From: Larix sibirica
Taxonomy: Eukaryota > Streptophyta > Pinopsida > Pinales > Pinaceae
Assembly (NCBI GenBank): GCA_004151065.3
Contig: NWUY0300011329.1
Span: forward strand, 51,290-62,336
Reading direction: 5' to 3'
Length of the DNA: 11,047 nt
Position numbers and translations under genes: made by a program. Shown here piece after piece: positions 1 to 7,869 of this stretch. Within the stretch, counting starts at the first letter, position 1; the number at the start of each line of letters is the position of its first letter. Under the pieces are notes generated by a model, which saw only the letters and a program-made list of their open reading frames with translations, did no database searches and was not told where the DNA came from.

Positions 1-418
1 TTGGAATAAAATTTAAATGCTTTGAGATACCCTAACATAATCCAATGAGACAAGGGGAAAATATTAGTTTCTAGTGTGATTTGAGATGTTTTTAGAAACA
101 AACAAATTTTGTAAGCGATGATTTTTGTGGGGATACGACATCCTTATATATACATCTTCAACATAATAAAAAGTATTGTGTGAATCTTCTACCCATGTGA
201 CAGATTGTGTGGGTAATAATAAAAGATGAGTAATAAACATGATAATAAACCACGGGATATGTGATATTAAGAATCTTGGAATAGTTTTTATGACTTTACA
301 TTCTCTCTTTGCTTGTATATATATAGAGGGAGAGAACTTAAGGGGTTAGCTCAATTATTTGTCACCAATGTTGACAAATATCCTTGGTGAGGTGCACTTT
401 TTTAAGCCAACATGTTTA
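1..418 (+). repeat. Repeat A, left copy (A1), right end truncated
   Basis: This stretch matches 2874-3326 at about 98% identity by eye: I counted about eight substitutions up to position 375. There is also a 4-bp difference next to the TATA-like run and a 39-bp gap. The match begins at base 1, so the repeat may continue to the left of the window. It ends at 418 (catgttta), where the right copy carries on into the rest of a copia LTR and this copy switches abruptly to repeat B. The last ~45 bases correspond to the first ~89 bases of the copia LTR that starts at 3238, minus the 39-bp gap. A1 is therefore either a truncated relic of a second copia locus or part of a duplicated segment. I see no coding content. 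Confidence 0.9.
316..326 (+). promoter_or_regulatory. TATA-like run in repeat A1
   Basis: The run TATATATATAG is followed by a purine-rich GAGGGAGAG tract. The same arrangement is conserved in the other copy at 3185-3195. A position just upstream of a copia LTR start would suit a core promoter, but simple TA-rich sequence is common in this DNA, so a promoter role is only a possibility. Confidence 0.3.
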
Positions 419-1927
419 GGAATCCCTAATGTCGACTCAGAGTTCACTATTAATCTGTTTGACTTCCTTTTACTCTCCTTTCAATGGTCTTTGCACTTAG
501 GGAGCCCTGGTACTAACTTAGAATCCAATTTCCATAACCTACAAAATTTTAACTCCAAATTCCATTGAAAGTTCCTATGTATGTGTATGTGTGTGTCTAC
601 TACCATACCCATTAGCTCTGAAGGTTGACTCATGTGGTTTGAATTGCTATGTCAATGTCCTAAAATCCAAAGAGATCATAACATCGTATCCACATGGGCT
701 CTTGGGTCATGCATACATGTCGTCTACCAACAACATTTACTTGTCATTCATAGGATGTGAGGAAGTGCATGGAGGGTTTCATCATGGAAATTTTCCATGG
801 AAAAATAAGTCTACTAACATGCCTCAAAATTATGTAAAAGGAAAAATTAAAAGAAATTAATTATGAATACATTATTGATGAACCCGAGTGTGGCTCGAAA
901 CATCGAATATGAAAAATCTACACATGGTTAATTTGAGGCTACACACTCAAACAATATTGTTGTCAAAGAATGAAAATTATGGTAATGTTTTTATTGAAAA
1001 GCGTAAAATGTATACATGTAAAGATATAAGATAAACATGTTATAAACATCGCCATATAAATTTCCACAAGCAGATTCAGGACAACCTTTGATAGCAAAAT
1101 GTCAAAAATCCCTGCCATATTTCCTTTTAGTTGCTCAAAGTTAATCTATTTTGATTTTGTTTTAAATTTGGTGAAGCTCACGGGTTGAGCCTAACTATGT
1201 GCTTATCAAGCACCCATTTTCTCACCAAGCTCGAGAAGATTGTAATGGTTACCTGTGGCTATTAAACCATCATCAATTTTGTTCACAATATTATTAGTGA
1301 CCTAGGAATTCTCCAAATCACTTCCACCTAAGAGGAGGGACATTAAATTGTATGTTTACATAGAATAAAGTATTCGGTATTGATGTTAAAGAAACTAGAA
1401 TAATGAAGAGGGATGATGCAATAGCCAATGCATTATATTGTCTCGAGGGTATTGGGGGGTGGAAGACTTGAACTAATTAATTTTCAAAGTGTTCATCAAT
1501 TATAGTCTAATTCTATGTTGTACTTTGGAGTTTTACAGTTTACTATTATGGAATGTGGTGGGAAAAATATGGTGTTTCCCCATGCTTGGATTGGTTATGG
1601 TGGTCATTGATTAACTAGATATAACAATTATAATTGTAAACAAAGTTAACTCATTTTAACTCTTTGAAGATGAGTGAAAACATCAAATTTAACATTAACT
1701 AAAACCATAAAATCATAGTTATGGAAATGTTGAAACCATAAAATTTCATGGTTCCAACTTATTCAATTATTTCATAAATTAAAAAAAAAAATTATTTAAT
1801 TTTATTCTTTAAATTATTGATTTTAATTTTTAGTAATTTATTTTTTAAGTTGTTTGAATTTCCAATCAATTCTTGCTTGTTGACGTCGTTGAACAATTAT
1901 GTCACTTTCCCCTTTAGTAAATTATTA
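419..1927 (+). repeat. Repeat B, left copy (B1), left end truncated
   Basis: This ~1.5-kb non-coding block aligns along its length with 6125-7608. Sampled stretches are about 80-87% identical with many small indels. Shared landmarks are a TG-rich microsatellite (579-597 here), a segment around 893-930 containing the GAGTGTGG and CGAAACATC words, the block around 1176-1215 (TGAGCCTAACTATGTGC), and a TTGAAACCAT/ATGGTTCCAA inverted repeat near the right end. The left end is cut 23 bases into an 81-bp tandem unit that is complete in the other copy, so 419 is a breakpoint and not a natural end. Homology fades after about 1927. Short ORFs inside it are not conserved as protein. The repeat family is not recognised. 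Confidence 0.85.
1730..1757. repeat. Inverted repeat in B1 (imperfect)
   Basis: The arms TTGAAACCAT and ATGGTTCCAA are separated by an 8-bp AT-rich spacer, with one mismatch between the 10-bp arms. The equivalent site in the other B copy (7388-7415) is a perfect 10-bp pair. Possible roles include a hairpin or a terminal motif of an older element. Confidence 0.6.
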
Positions 1928-2526
1928 AAATTGCCTATGAAAATTGTAACATAAAATTAACGTAATTAGCATACTAAAACCGTTTAGATTCAAATTCATC
2001 GAGGCAAATCCAACTTGCATTGTATGGATTATAACACTTTACACCATCTAGAACATCTAGCAAAAGCTTTTAAATGTGATAGGTGTATTTAGGTAACGAC
2101 GAAAAATGAGGGAGAAAGAGTGTTCTAAGAGACGTGACGCTTTGTTATGCCATTATTAGGAAGCTCAATATATCGAAGATGAGTGGGAACTATTTATTCA
2201 TAAGCATGTTGCACACGTATGTTACATAACATTGCATATTTATCCAACTTTCAAGTAAAATATAACATAGAAATATGTAAACTCTCGATAGTGCATAGAA
2301 ACCAAAACGCACGAAACGAAAATTACTTTATGTAGGGATTTTTTTTTAACTTTAATTGCTTGTCTTTGGTTTTAATAGAGGAAGCTTGGGAATGGTGACA
2401 ATGAGCCGTTCTCATGACACAAGGTAGAGATGGCCTACAGGTTGCACTTTTGAAGCAATGCAAATTTACTCATGAACTCTTAAACCCTAACTCCACGTGA
2501 ATGCATTTTACTTTCTTGTCTGGTTC
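1928..2526. other. AT-rich intergenic DNA, no recognised feature
   Basis: This lies between the end of repeat B1 and a T-run that may mark a LINE tail. It contains scattered homopolymer runs, such as the T-run at about 2339-2347, but no ORF, RNA gene or repeat that I can support. The first bases after 1927 may preserve the arrangement that existed at the equivalent place in the right B copy before the LINE inserted there. No duplicate of this stretch was seen elsewhere in the window. Confidence 0.6.
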
Positions 2527-2870
2527 TTTTTTTTAACCAGAAAAATAGTTATATTTCCATTATAAAAATATATGAAAATGTGTCATTACAATTATCTATA
2601 TCAAGAGAAAGCCAATACAATAGCGCCATCAACCAAGCAAGTTCAAGAGATACAATAAACTTTCGAAAGATACCCACACCAGGGACCAAGTGTATCCGAG
2701 AGACACTCTTGTTCTTTGTTGTTCCTCTTGTTCGTGTCGGTGATGTTGATAGCATTTTCGTTCTTTGCTTGAACCTTTGCAATTAACATGATACAACCAA
2801 CATCGTAATAAAACCGTACTAGACTGCCCAAAAATACAAAACAAAAAGATAGAATCATACAAATTTTGAC
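2527..2870 (-). mobile_element. Possible 5'-truncated LINE 3' end
   Basis: Read on the minus strand, this stretch ends in a pattern typical of plant LINE 3' UTRs: an AT-rich segment with TTTTTATAATGGAAATAT, then TTTTTCTGGTTA, then a run of eight A (2527-2534). The preceding ~250 bases, with a short open stretch (minus strand 2549-2782), resemble LINE 3' UTR composition more than the flanking DNA. I could not find a target-site duplication. The right limit is set only by the start of repeat A. A processed transcript of another kind would look similar. Confidence 0.35.
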
Positions 2871-2873
2871 AAT

Positions 2874-3326
2874 TTGGAATAAAATTTAAATGCTTTGAGA
2901 TACCCTAACATAATCCAATGAGACAAGGGGAAAATAGTAGTTTCTAGTGTGATTTGAGATGTTTTTAGAAACAAACAAACTTTGTAAGCGATGATTTTTG
3001 TGGGGATACGACATCCTTATATATACATCTTCAACATAATAAAAAGTATTGTGTGAACCTTCTACCTATGTGACAGATTGTGTGGGTAATAATAAAATAT
3101 GAGTATTAAACATGATAATAAACCACGGGATATGTTATATTAAGAATCTCGGAATAGTTTTTATGACTTTACATTCTCTCTTTGTATATATATAGAGGGA
3201 GAGAACTTAAGGGGTTAGCTCAATTATTTGTCACCAATGTTGATGGCCATTTGGCTAGTTTTTTGTCAACATATGCCCAATTCAAATATCCTTGGTGAGG
3301 TGCACTTTTTTAAGCCAACATGTTTA
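2874..3326 (+). repeat. Repeat A, right copy (A2)
   Basis: This is the near-identical partner of 1-418. It begins with TTGGAATAAAATTTAAATGC at the earliest base comparable within the window. Its last 89 bases (3238-3326) are the start of the copia LTR, so the shared segment straddles the LTR border. Compared with A1 it lacks 4 bp beside the TATA-like run and carries 39 extra bases at 3244-3282. The right-hand loss of similarity at 3326 is caused by the breakpoint in the left copy. Confidence 0.9.
3185..3195 (+). promoter_or_regulatory. TATA-like run in repeat A2
   Basis: TATATATATAG followed by GAGGGAGAG matches the run at 316-326. It sits about 43 bases upstream of the proposed LTR start. 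If the true LTR is longer than I propose and begins inside or before repeat A, this would be its internal core promoter. Confidence 0.3.
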
Positions 3327-3405
3327 CTAACGATCATATTCAGTAATGTATGGAAGTATCCTTGAAATATATATTCTTATTTATACTCCTAATAGTATTA
3401 TGTGA

Positions 3406-3442
<37 letters not shown>

Positions 3443-3669
3443 AATAAGTATTGATTTACAAAACAAAACAGTTGAAATGATTGAAATACATGTTTGCTCT
3501 ATGCTTCTTATTATTGTCTTGGATTGCCTTGTTTATTGGGATTGTTAAAAGGTGAAATATTGTTCATTATTGCTACCATCGGTTTTGTATTTTATAACAG
3601 ATGTAAGATGGAAAACCTCTAGGAAAGACGCAAAAAATTTAAATTCATGAGTTCTACGAAATTTCAACA
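3238..3669 (+). repeat. Copia 5' LTR
   Basis: The 432-bp segment starts TGTTGATGG and ends TTTCAACA. The six-base ends TGTTGA and TCAACA are exact reverse complements with the TG...CA form required of LTRs, and a primer binding site follows directly. An AT-rich TATA-like stretch lies near 3368-3393 and a CT/CA microsatellite lies at 3406-3442. No second LTR occurs in the window, so the left border rests on the terminal motif alone. A second TCAACA at 3266-3271 could also pair with the first six bases. Confidence 0.6.
3406..3442. repeat. Compound microsatellite (TC)n(CA)n
   Basis: About ten TC dinucleotides run directly into about nine CA dinucleotides inside the copia LTR. Such pyrimidine-rich runs downstream of a plant transcription start can be part of the leader, but slippage expansion is an adequate explanation. 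Confidence 0.95.
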
Positions 3670-3681
3670 TGGTTTTAGAGC
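3670..3681 (+). promoter_or_regulatory. Copia primer binding site (initiator Met-tRNA)
   Basis: TGGTTTTAGAGC follows the LTR end with no gap. It differs at two positions, both explicable as decay, from the TGGTATCAGAGC complementary to the 3' part of plant initiator methionine tRNA, which primes minus-strand synthesis in most plant copia elements. This supports both the LTR end at 3669 and the direction of the element. Confidence 0.7.
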
Positions 3682-3884
3682 TTCTATGGATGAGATCACT
3701 CTGGGTGGAAGAGGGAGTTGGTATTTTAGATTCAATGTACCTAGAAGAGATGCTCGACTCTATTAAGGTTGTTGGATGTGAAACCCTAAGTTGCTTGAGA
3801 GAAGGACTTGGACCCTAGAAATTTGTTTTGTCTGCTTCAAATATTGTTGATTTATGCAATTAAGGATTGTTTAGGATGTGTAAG

Positions 3885-5040
3885 ATGACTCTTAGTCATA
3901 GAGAATATGACAGGTTACACAAAGCTTCCAATTTTATTCCATGGAAGCTTGGATTATAAATACTTATGGAGGAAGTCAATCTTTTGGAACATGTTGAAAA
4001 AGTGAATCCAAAACCTACCTATCTAGCACGGTTAGACACTCTTTGAAAGAACGAAATTGAGGCTAAGAGAACCATTCTTGATTCAATTAATGATAATTTC
4101 ATCTCTCACATTGTAGATAAGAATATAAATAAGGACATGTTTGGTGCTTTGATTTGTTTCAAAACTCTTGTATTTCTCGACAAATTATCCCATGAAGCTA
4201 ACTTTCTATTGTTTGAATAAGTAAGATAGATACTATGACAATCTACTTGACTATGATCACTGAGTTGAGAGATCAGTTAGTTAGCATTGGAACATGGGTG
4301 GAGGATCAAGAGTTGGCGTCCATTACTTTTAATGGAATTATTCCTTCATAGGTGCCTTTTGTTCAAGGCCTTTGTGCTTGAGATACCTTGCTAATGTTTG
4401 CAAGCTTTGGATTGATCTTGTGTAGGAAGAAATTGGAATGTGATATTGTCTAAGGCAAAAGGGGAACATATATGAAATTGGTCTCATCAAAAAGATGAAG
4501 AAGGGTAATAAGAAAGGTGATCACAAGAAGGAAGGTACATATACAAGAAATAAGTACTTGAATAAAGTGATGTGTTTTCGATGCCACAATATGATATATT
4601 TTGCTAATGAGAGTCCATTGAAGGAGAAGGGCATGGGCACAAAACAAGTTGCCACTGGGATTGTAGCAGGTGTAGAGGAGGATCCCTCTCATATTGAGAC
4701 TGCCTTTTCCATGATTTGTTGTTTATATTCTTACATTATGATTGGTGTTGGATGGTATGTGGACAATGGATCTTTAAGACACATGGGACATGACAAAACA
4801 TTATTTAATAAATTAAAGAGCAAAAAGGAGATATGAGTGTGAAGGTAGGTGAAGACGCTACTTATTCTTTGAGAGGAGTGATGTTCTCGAGTCGAGTGAT
4901 GTTCTATTTGTCCCTAGTTTGAATAAGAACATTCTTTCAATTTCTTGTATGATATACATACATTGGAGTGTTGCATTTGAGGGTCAACAATGCACCAACA
5001 ATTATTGTAATTTAGCTTTTCCTAGAGATTTGGATAGAGG
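3885..5040 (+). pseudogene. Copia gag-protease-pre-integrase pseudogene
   Basis: Translation from the ATG at 3885 begins MTLSHREYDRL, the usual start of this plant copia Gag. It continues through the Gag core, including ILDSIND and, in a second frame, ITELRDQL, with VPFVQGLC near 4352. Stops lie at 3957 (TAA), 4044 (TGA), 4218 (TAA), 4349 (TAG) and 4379 (TGA), and the frame changes near 4217 and again before 4495. The reading frame 4495-4836 holds a lysine-rich tract and a zinc knuckle at 4573 that keeps CFRC but has lost its His and last Cys. It then has the protease motif WYVDNGS (Asp codon at 4762), where the family has DSG. A GVxFS and VLFVPSLNKNILS region beyond it matches the usual pre-integrase segment, shortened in between. 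The copy cannot encode a working polyprotein. Confidence 0.85.
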
Positions 5041-5144
5041 GGTGGGAGAGGGTTTCCTTTATAGTTACTAGTTGATCCAATGGCACTTCTATATTCCAGT
5101 GAGAGGCATGTAGGAGTTCCTAGATATTTAGTGAGGGAAGTATA

Positions 5145-5294
5145 CCTCCGAGGAGATATGCTAGTCATATTACATTGGATTCTTCCATATATGAGCTATC
5201 TAGTTGCCTTAAGGATGCCATGTGTGATACCACGATGGAGGATGATGCTATGATTGATTCCATGTTTGTAGATAATGAAAATATTGGAGAGTAG
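5145..5294 (+). pseudogene. Copia fragment from the integrase-RT linker
   Basis: Fifty codons, ending at TAG 5292-5294, start with PPRRYASHITLDSSIYE and continue SSCLKDAM. In plant copia polyproteins a PRRYASHIAL-type motif lies after integrase and just before reverse transcriptase, where the next segment is a xxDAMxEEY motif. A degraded DAMIDSM is visible here. The piece lies only ~100 bases after the pre-integrase remnant, so the whole integrase core has been lost. The sequence stops before RT. Confidence 0.65.
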
Positions 5295-6101
5295 AAGGAT
5301 AGAGTTATTATATTCTCTCAAACAAACAAAGTTGACCGTGATGTTACTATTGCATTGAGAATCTCTCAAAAATAGTGAGTTGATCTAGTTTAGTTTTTTT
5401 AGGTTTTTGTAGGTTTTAAAGTGCATGAGAGTGATTCTCATGTTCATAGATTTCCTTATGTGGTGTGTCACGTATACCTTGAGGTTGGTATTTCATGATT
5501 AATGAGTTAACATGTACAAATTTCTATCTTTTTTATTTTGATAGATCTCATCCACTTACCTTGGTCTAGTACGAAAATGTGATTATATTTGAAGGACATC
5601 ATGAAAAACTAATTATGTGGTTTTCATTAATTTTGGCCCTTGATGTGGACTTCAGGAATGTTGTAGTTTAGTAGGGTGGTTAACTTTAATCTATGCACAT
5701 GTGAGATTATTACTATTAATAACTTTTATTTATGTTAGTCAATTAAGTGGGATAAATTAGAATTTTGGAGAGCAATATAAAAGTGTAAAGTAAAAGTAGT
5801 TTCCCTTTCTCTAAAATTTCAACCTATGTGAGGTTTCTATCTTGATTCCCAGTCCTAATGTCTAATTACATTTACTTTTAAATACAAAATCCCTAGTGTC
5901 ATGTGAATAGTTGTGATTTTGTAGAGAAAATAATTGGAAGTTGTTGTTTCAATCCATATCAGTTCCTATTTGTCATTCATCTCACTTGAGAGTAGCCCCA
6001 ATAATGTATAAGTAAAAAAGAAAAGAAAATGAAACCAATAAAAAACACGAAAAACTAATACCACACCCTTTTTTTGTTGTATTCCTTCTACTATTGTGTC
6101 T
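5295..6101. other. AT-rich DNA between copia remnant and repeat B2
   Basis: I see no coding frame, LTR copy or match to the 3238-3669 LTR here. The stretch may include decayed 3' copia sequence or an unrelated insertion. It contains several A/T homopolymer runs, such as one in the 6011-6030 region, and an isolated TATAAAAG at about 5776. Nothing supports a gene. Confidence 0.55.
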
Positions 6102-6263
6102 CCTTTCAAATGTCTTTGCATTTGGGAAGCCCCGAGGTCTACTCAAAGTCCACTATCAATCTATTTGACTTCCTTTCACTCGCCTTCCAATGGTATTTTC
6201 ACTTTGGGAGTCCTAGCACGAACTCAAAATCCAATTTCCATAACCTACAAATTTTAACTCCAA
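6102..6263 (+). repeat. Degenerate 81-bp tandem duplication in B2
   Basis: Unit 1 (6102-6182) and unit 2 (6183-6263) both start CCTTxCAAxxG and share the TTTxCAxTTxGGGA core and an ACTCAAAxTCCA segment. The left copy of B keeps all of unit 2 (from 477) but only the last 58 bases of unit 1 (419-476). This fixes the truncation point of B1 to the base. Confidence 0.7.
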
Positions 6264-7387
6264 ATTCTATTGAAAGTGTGTGTGTGTGGGTGTCTAGTAG
6301 CATACTCAATAGCCCAAAGTGTCAAATCAAGTGGTTTGACTTGCCATCCCAAAGATGCAATGGCCAAATATGTCACAAAAATGAATCCACCTAGGTCCCT
6401 TGGGTTAGGAATGCATGTTGTTTGCTGGCAACATTTACCCTAGGTGCCATTCCTAGAATGTGAGGAAGCACATGGAGGGTTTCCTTGAGGAAAGTTTCCA
6501 AGGAAAAAATTATACTAGCAAGCCCTAAATGTTATAAAAGGAAACATTGAAAGGGATTGATTGGGAAAACAATATTGATGAACATGAGTGTGGTTCGAAA
6601 CATCAAATGTGAAAAATCTACACATCATAGGTCAGCACTCAATCAATATTGAATCCAAAGAGTGAATATTATAGTAAAGTTTTGAATGAAAAAGTGTAAA
6701 TTGCATACATGTAAAGATGTGAGGTGAACATGTTATGAATATTTCCATATAAATTCCCAAAATAATATTCAAGACAATATTTGATGGAAAAAATGACAGT
6801 AAACCCCTACCGTATTTCCTTTTAGTTTCTCAAAGTTAATGTATTTTGATTTCATTTTAAAGTAGGGGAAGCTCAAGGGTCGAGCCTAACTATGTGCGTA
6901 TCAAGCACACATGTTCTCAACAATCTTGGGAAGACCACAATGGTTCCCTATGACTATTCAACATTTATAATTTGGTTCAAAAAAATCACTAGGGAATTCT
7001 CCAAATGATCTCCGCCTAAGAAGGGGGACATTAAATTGTATATTTATATAAAATAAAGTATTCACACTTGAGGTTAACGAAACTAGAAGAATGAAGGGGG
7101 ACGATGCAATAGTTAATGAATTTTATTGTCTCAAAGGGAGTGGGCGGGGGAGTCTAAAGTGATTCACTTCCAAAATGTTCATCAATCATAATCCAATTCT
7201 ATGTTTCACCTTGGGGTTTTGCATTTTGCTATCGCGGAATGCCATGATAAAAAATCTAGTATTTCTCCATGCTTGGATTGGTTATGGAGTTCAATGCTTA
7301 ACTAAAGAATTACTATTATAAATGTTAACAAAGTTAACTCACAAATTAAGCACTAACCAAAACCATGAAATCACACTTATGAACATG

Positions 7388-7415
7388 TTGGAACCATAAA
7401 ATTCCATGGTTCCAA
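7388..7415. repeat. Perfect 10-bp inverted repeat in B2
   Basis: TTGGAACCAT (7388-7397) and ATGGTTCCAA (7406-7415) flank an 8-bp AT-rich spacer. The site is conserved, with one mismatch, in B1 at 1730-1757, although the surrounding sequence is well diverged. The role is unknown; there is no poly-T tract or gene to make it a terminator. Confidence 0.7.
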
Positions 7416-7603
7416 CTTGCTCAATTTTTTCATAAATTGTAAAATGTTATTTAAAAAAAGTATTTTATTGATTTATTATTGAACTTATTAATTTGGATTT
7501 TTATTCACTTATTTTTTTAAGTTATTAATTTTCCAATAAATTATTGCTTGTTGACCTTGTTCAACCATCGTGTCACTTTCCAACACTTCCCTTTTTGGTA
7601 ATT

Positions 7604-7616
7604 TATATATATATAT
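7604..7616 (-). repeat. (TA)n tract, proposed LINE 3' tail
   Basis: This is six and a half TA repeats at the point where similarity between B1 and B2 stops. On the minus strand it follows TTCTTCTCTTATTTACAAA, after a TTTGACAAATTAATAGC stretch typical of a 3' UTR. Some plant LINEs end in short simple repeats and not in pure poly(A). Confidence 0.5.
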
Positions 7617-7643
7617 TTTGTAAATAAGAGAAGAACCTTGCTA

Positions 7644-7869
7644 TTAATTTGTCAAAAACATAGTTACAAAAATCATGTTGTCGGATAGATTTTTCCTCCC
7701 ACGAGGATAGATCAGCGTGTAGAAATATGTGTGAACCTTGAGTCTGAGTACAAAATTTCTAGTGAGAGTACCTATAGTATCATGCATACTTCTATGATTG
7801 ATAGTATTTTTGGCAGTACAGAGACAATTATTATCAAAAATTTCAAAAGGATCGGTATGAATCCTATAT
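7644..7869 (-). other. LINE 3' region after the downstream ORF
   Basis: On the minus strand an open frame in another phase continues to TAA at 7644. It starts inside the downstream ORF at 7928 and passes a T-run (minus strand, about 7887-7894) where a one-base slip could switch between the two. It could be a frameshifted C-terminal extension of that ORF, or simply 3' UTR with few stops. I prefer UTR because no motif is visible. Confidence 0.35.

Larger units (their letters stand above)
3238..5294 (+). mobile_element. Truncated Ty1-copia retrotransposon
   Basis: In order, this holds a 5' LTR, a primer binding site, a gag-protease pseudogene, a pre-integrase remnant and an integrase-to-RT linker fragment. 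A full copia element would continue with the integrase core, reverse transcriptase, RNase H, a polypurine tract and a 3' LTR; none of these is visible. The integrase core is missing between about 5040 and 5145, so there is an internal deletion as well as a 3' truncation. The gag sequence resembles the widespread plant copia type whose Gag begins MTL..REYDRL. The right limit is the last recognisable coding fragment; decayed copia sequence could extend further. Confidence 0.8.
6102..7608 (+). repeat. Repeat B, right copy (B2)
   Basis: This is the partner of 419-1927, with the same landmarks in the same order: two 81-bp units, a TG microsatellite (about 6277-6295), the GAGTGTGG and CGAAACATC words, the GAGCCTAACTATGTGC block near 6882-6897, and a terminal inverted repeat. 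It extends 23 bases further left than B1 and so shows what was lost there. Homology ends where a (TA)n tract begins, which I interpret as the 3' tail of a LINE inserted on the minus strand. The ORF at 6074-6394 inside it is not preserved as protein in B1. Confidence 0.85.

Noticed and set aside
359-568. Plus-strand 69-codon ORF in repeat B1, with a similar ORF in B2 (6074-6394)
   Set aside because: The two translations align over about 45 residues, but most base changes alter the amino acid and the frame starts in different repeats. The resemblance follows from DNA homology, not coding constraint.
591-860. Plus-strand 89-codon ORF in repeat B1
   Set aside because: No domain or motif is visible, and the equivalent part of B2 is not open in this frame. 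It is a chance ORF in non-coding repeat DNA.
7388-7415. Hairpin as a transcription terminator
   Set aside because: There is no T-run after the stem, no gene reads into it, and the DNA is eukaryotic.
419-7608. Repeat B as the two LTRs of one large retrotransposon
   Set aside because: No TG...CA ends were found at matching points, there is no primer binding site after about 1927, and the 4.2 kb between the copies is a mix of other elements with its own LTR and primer site.
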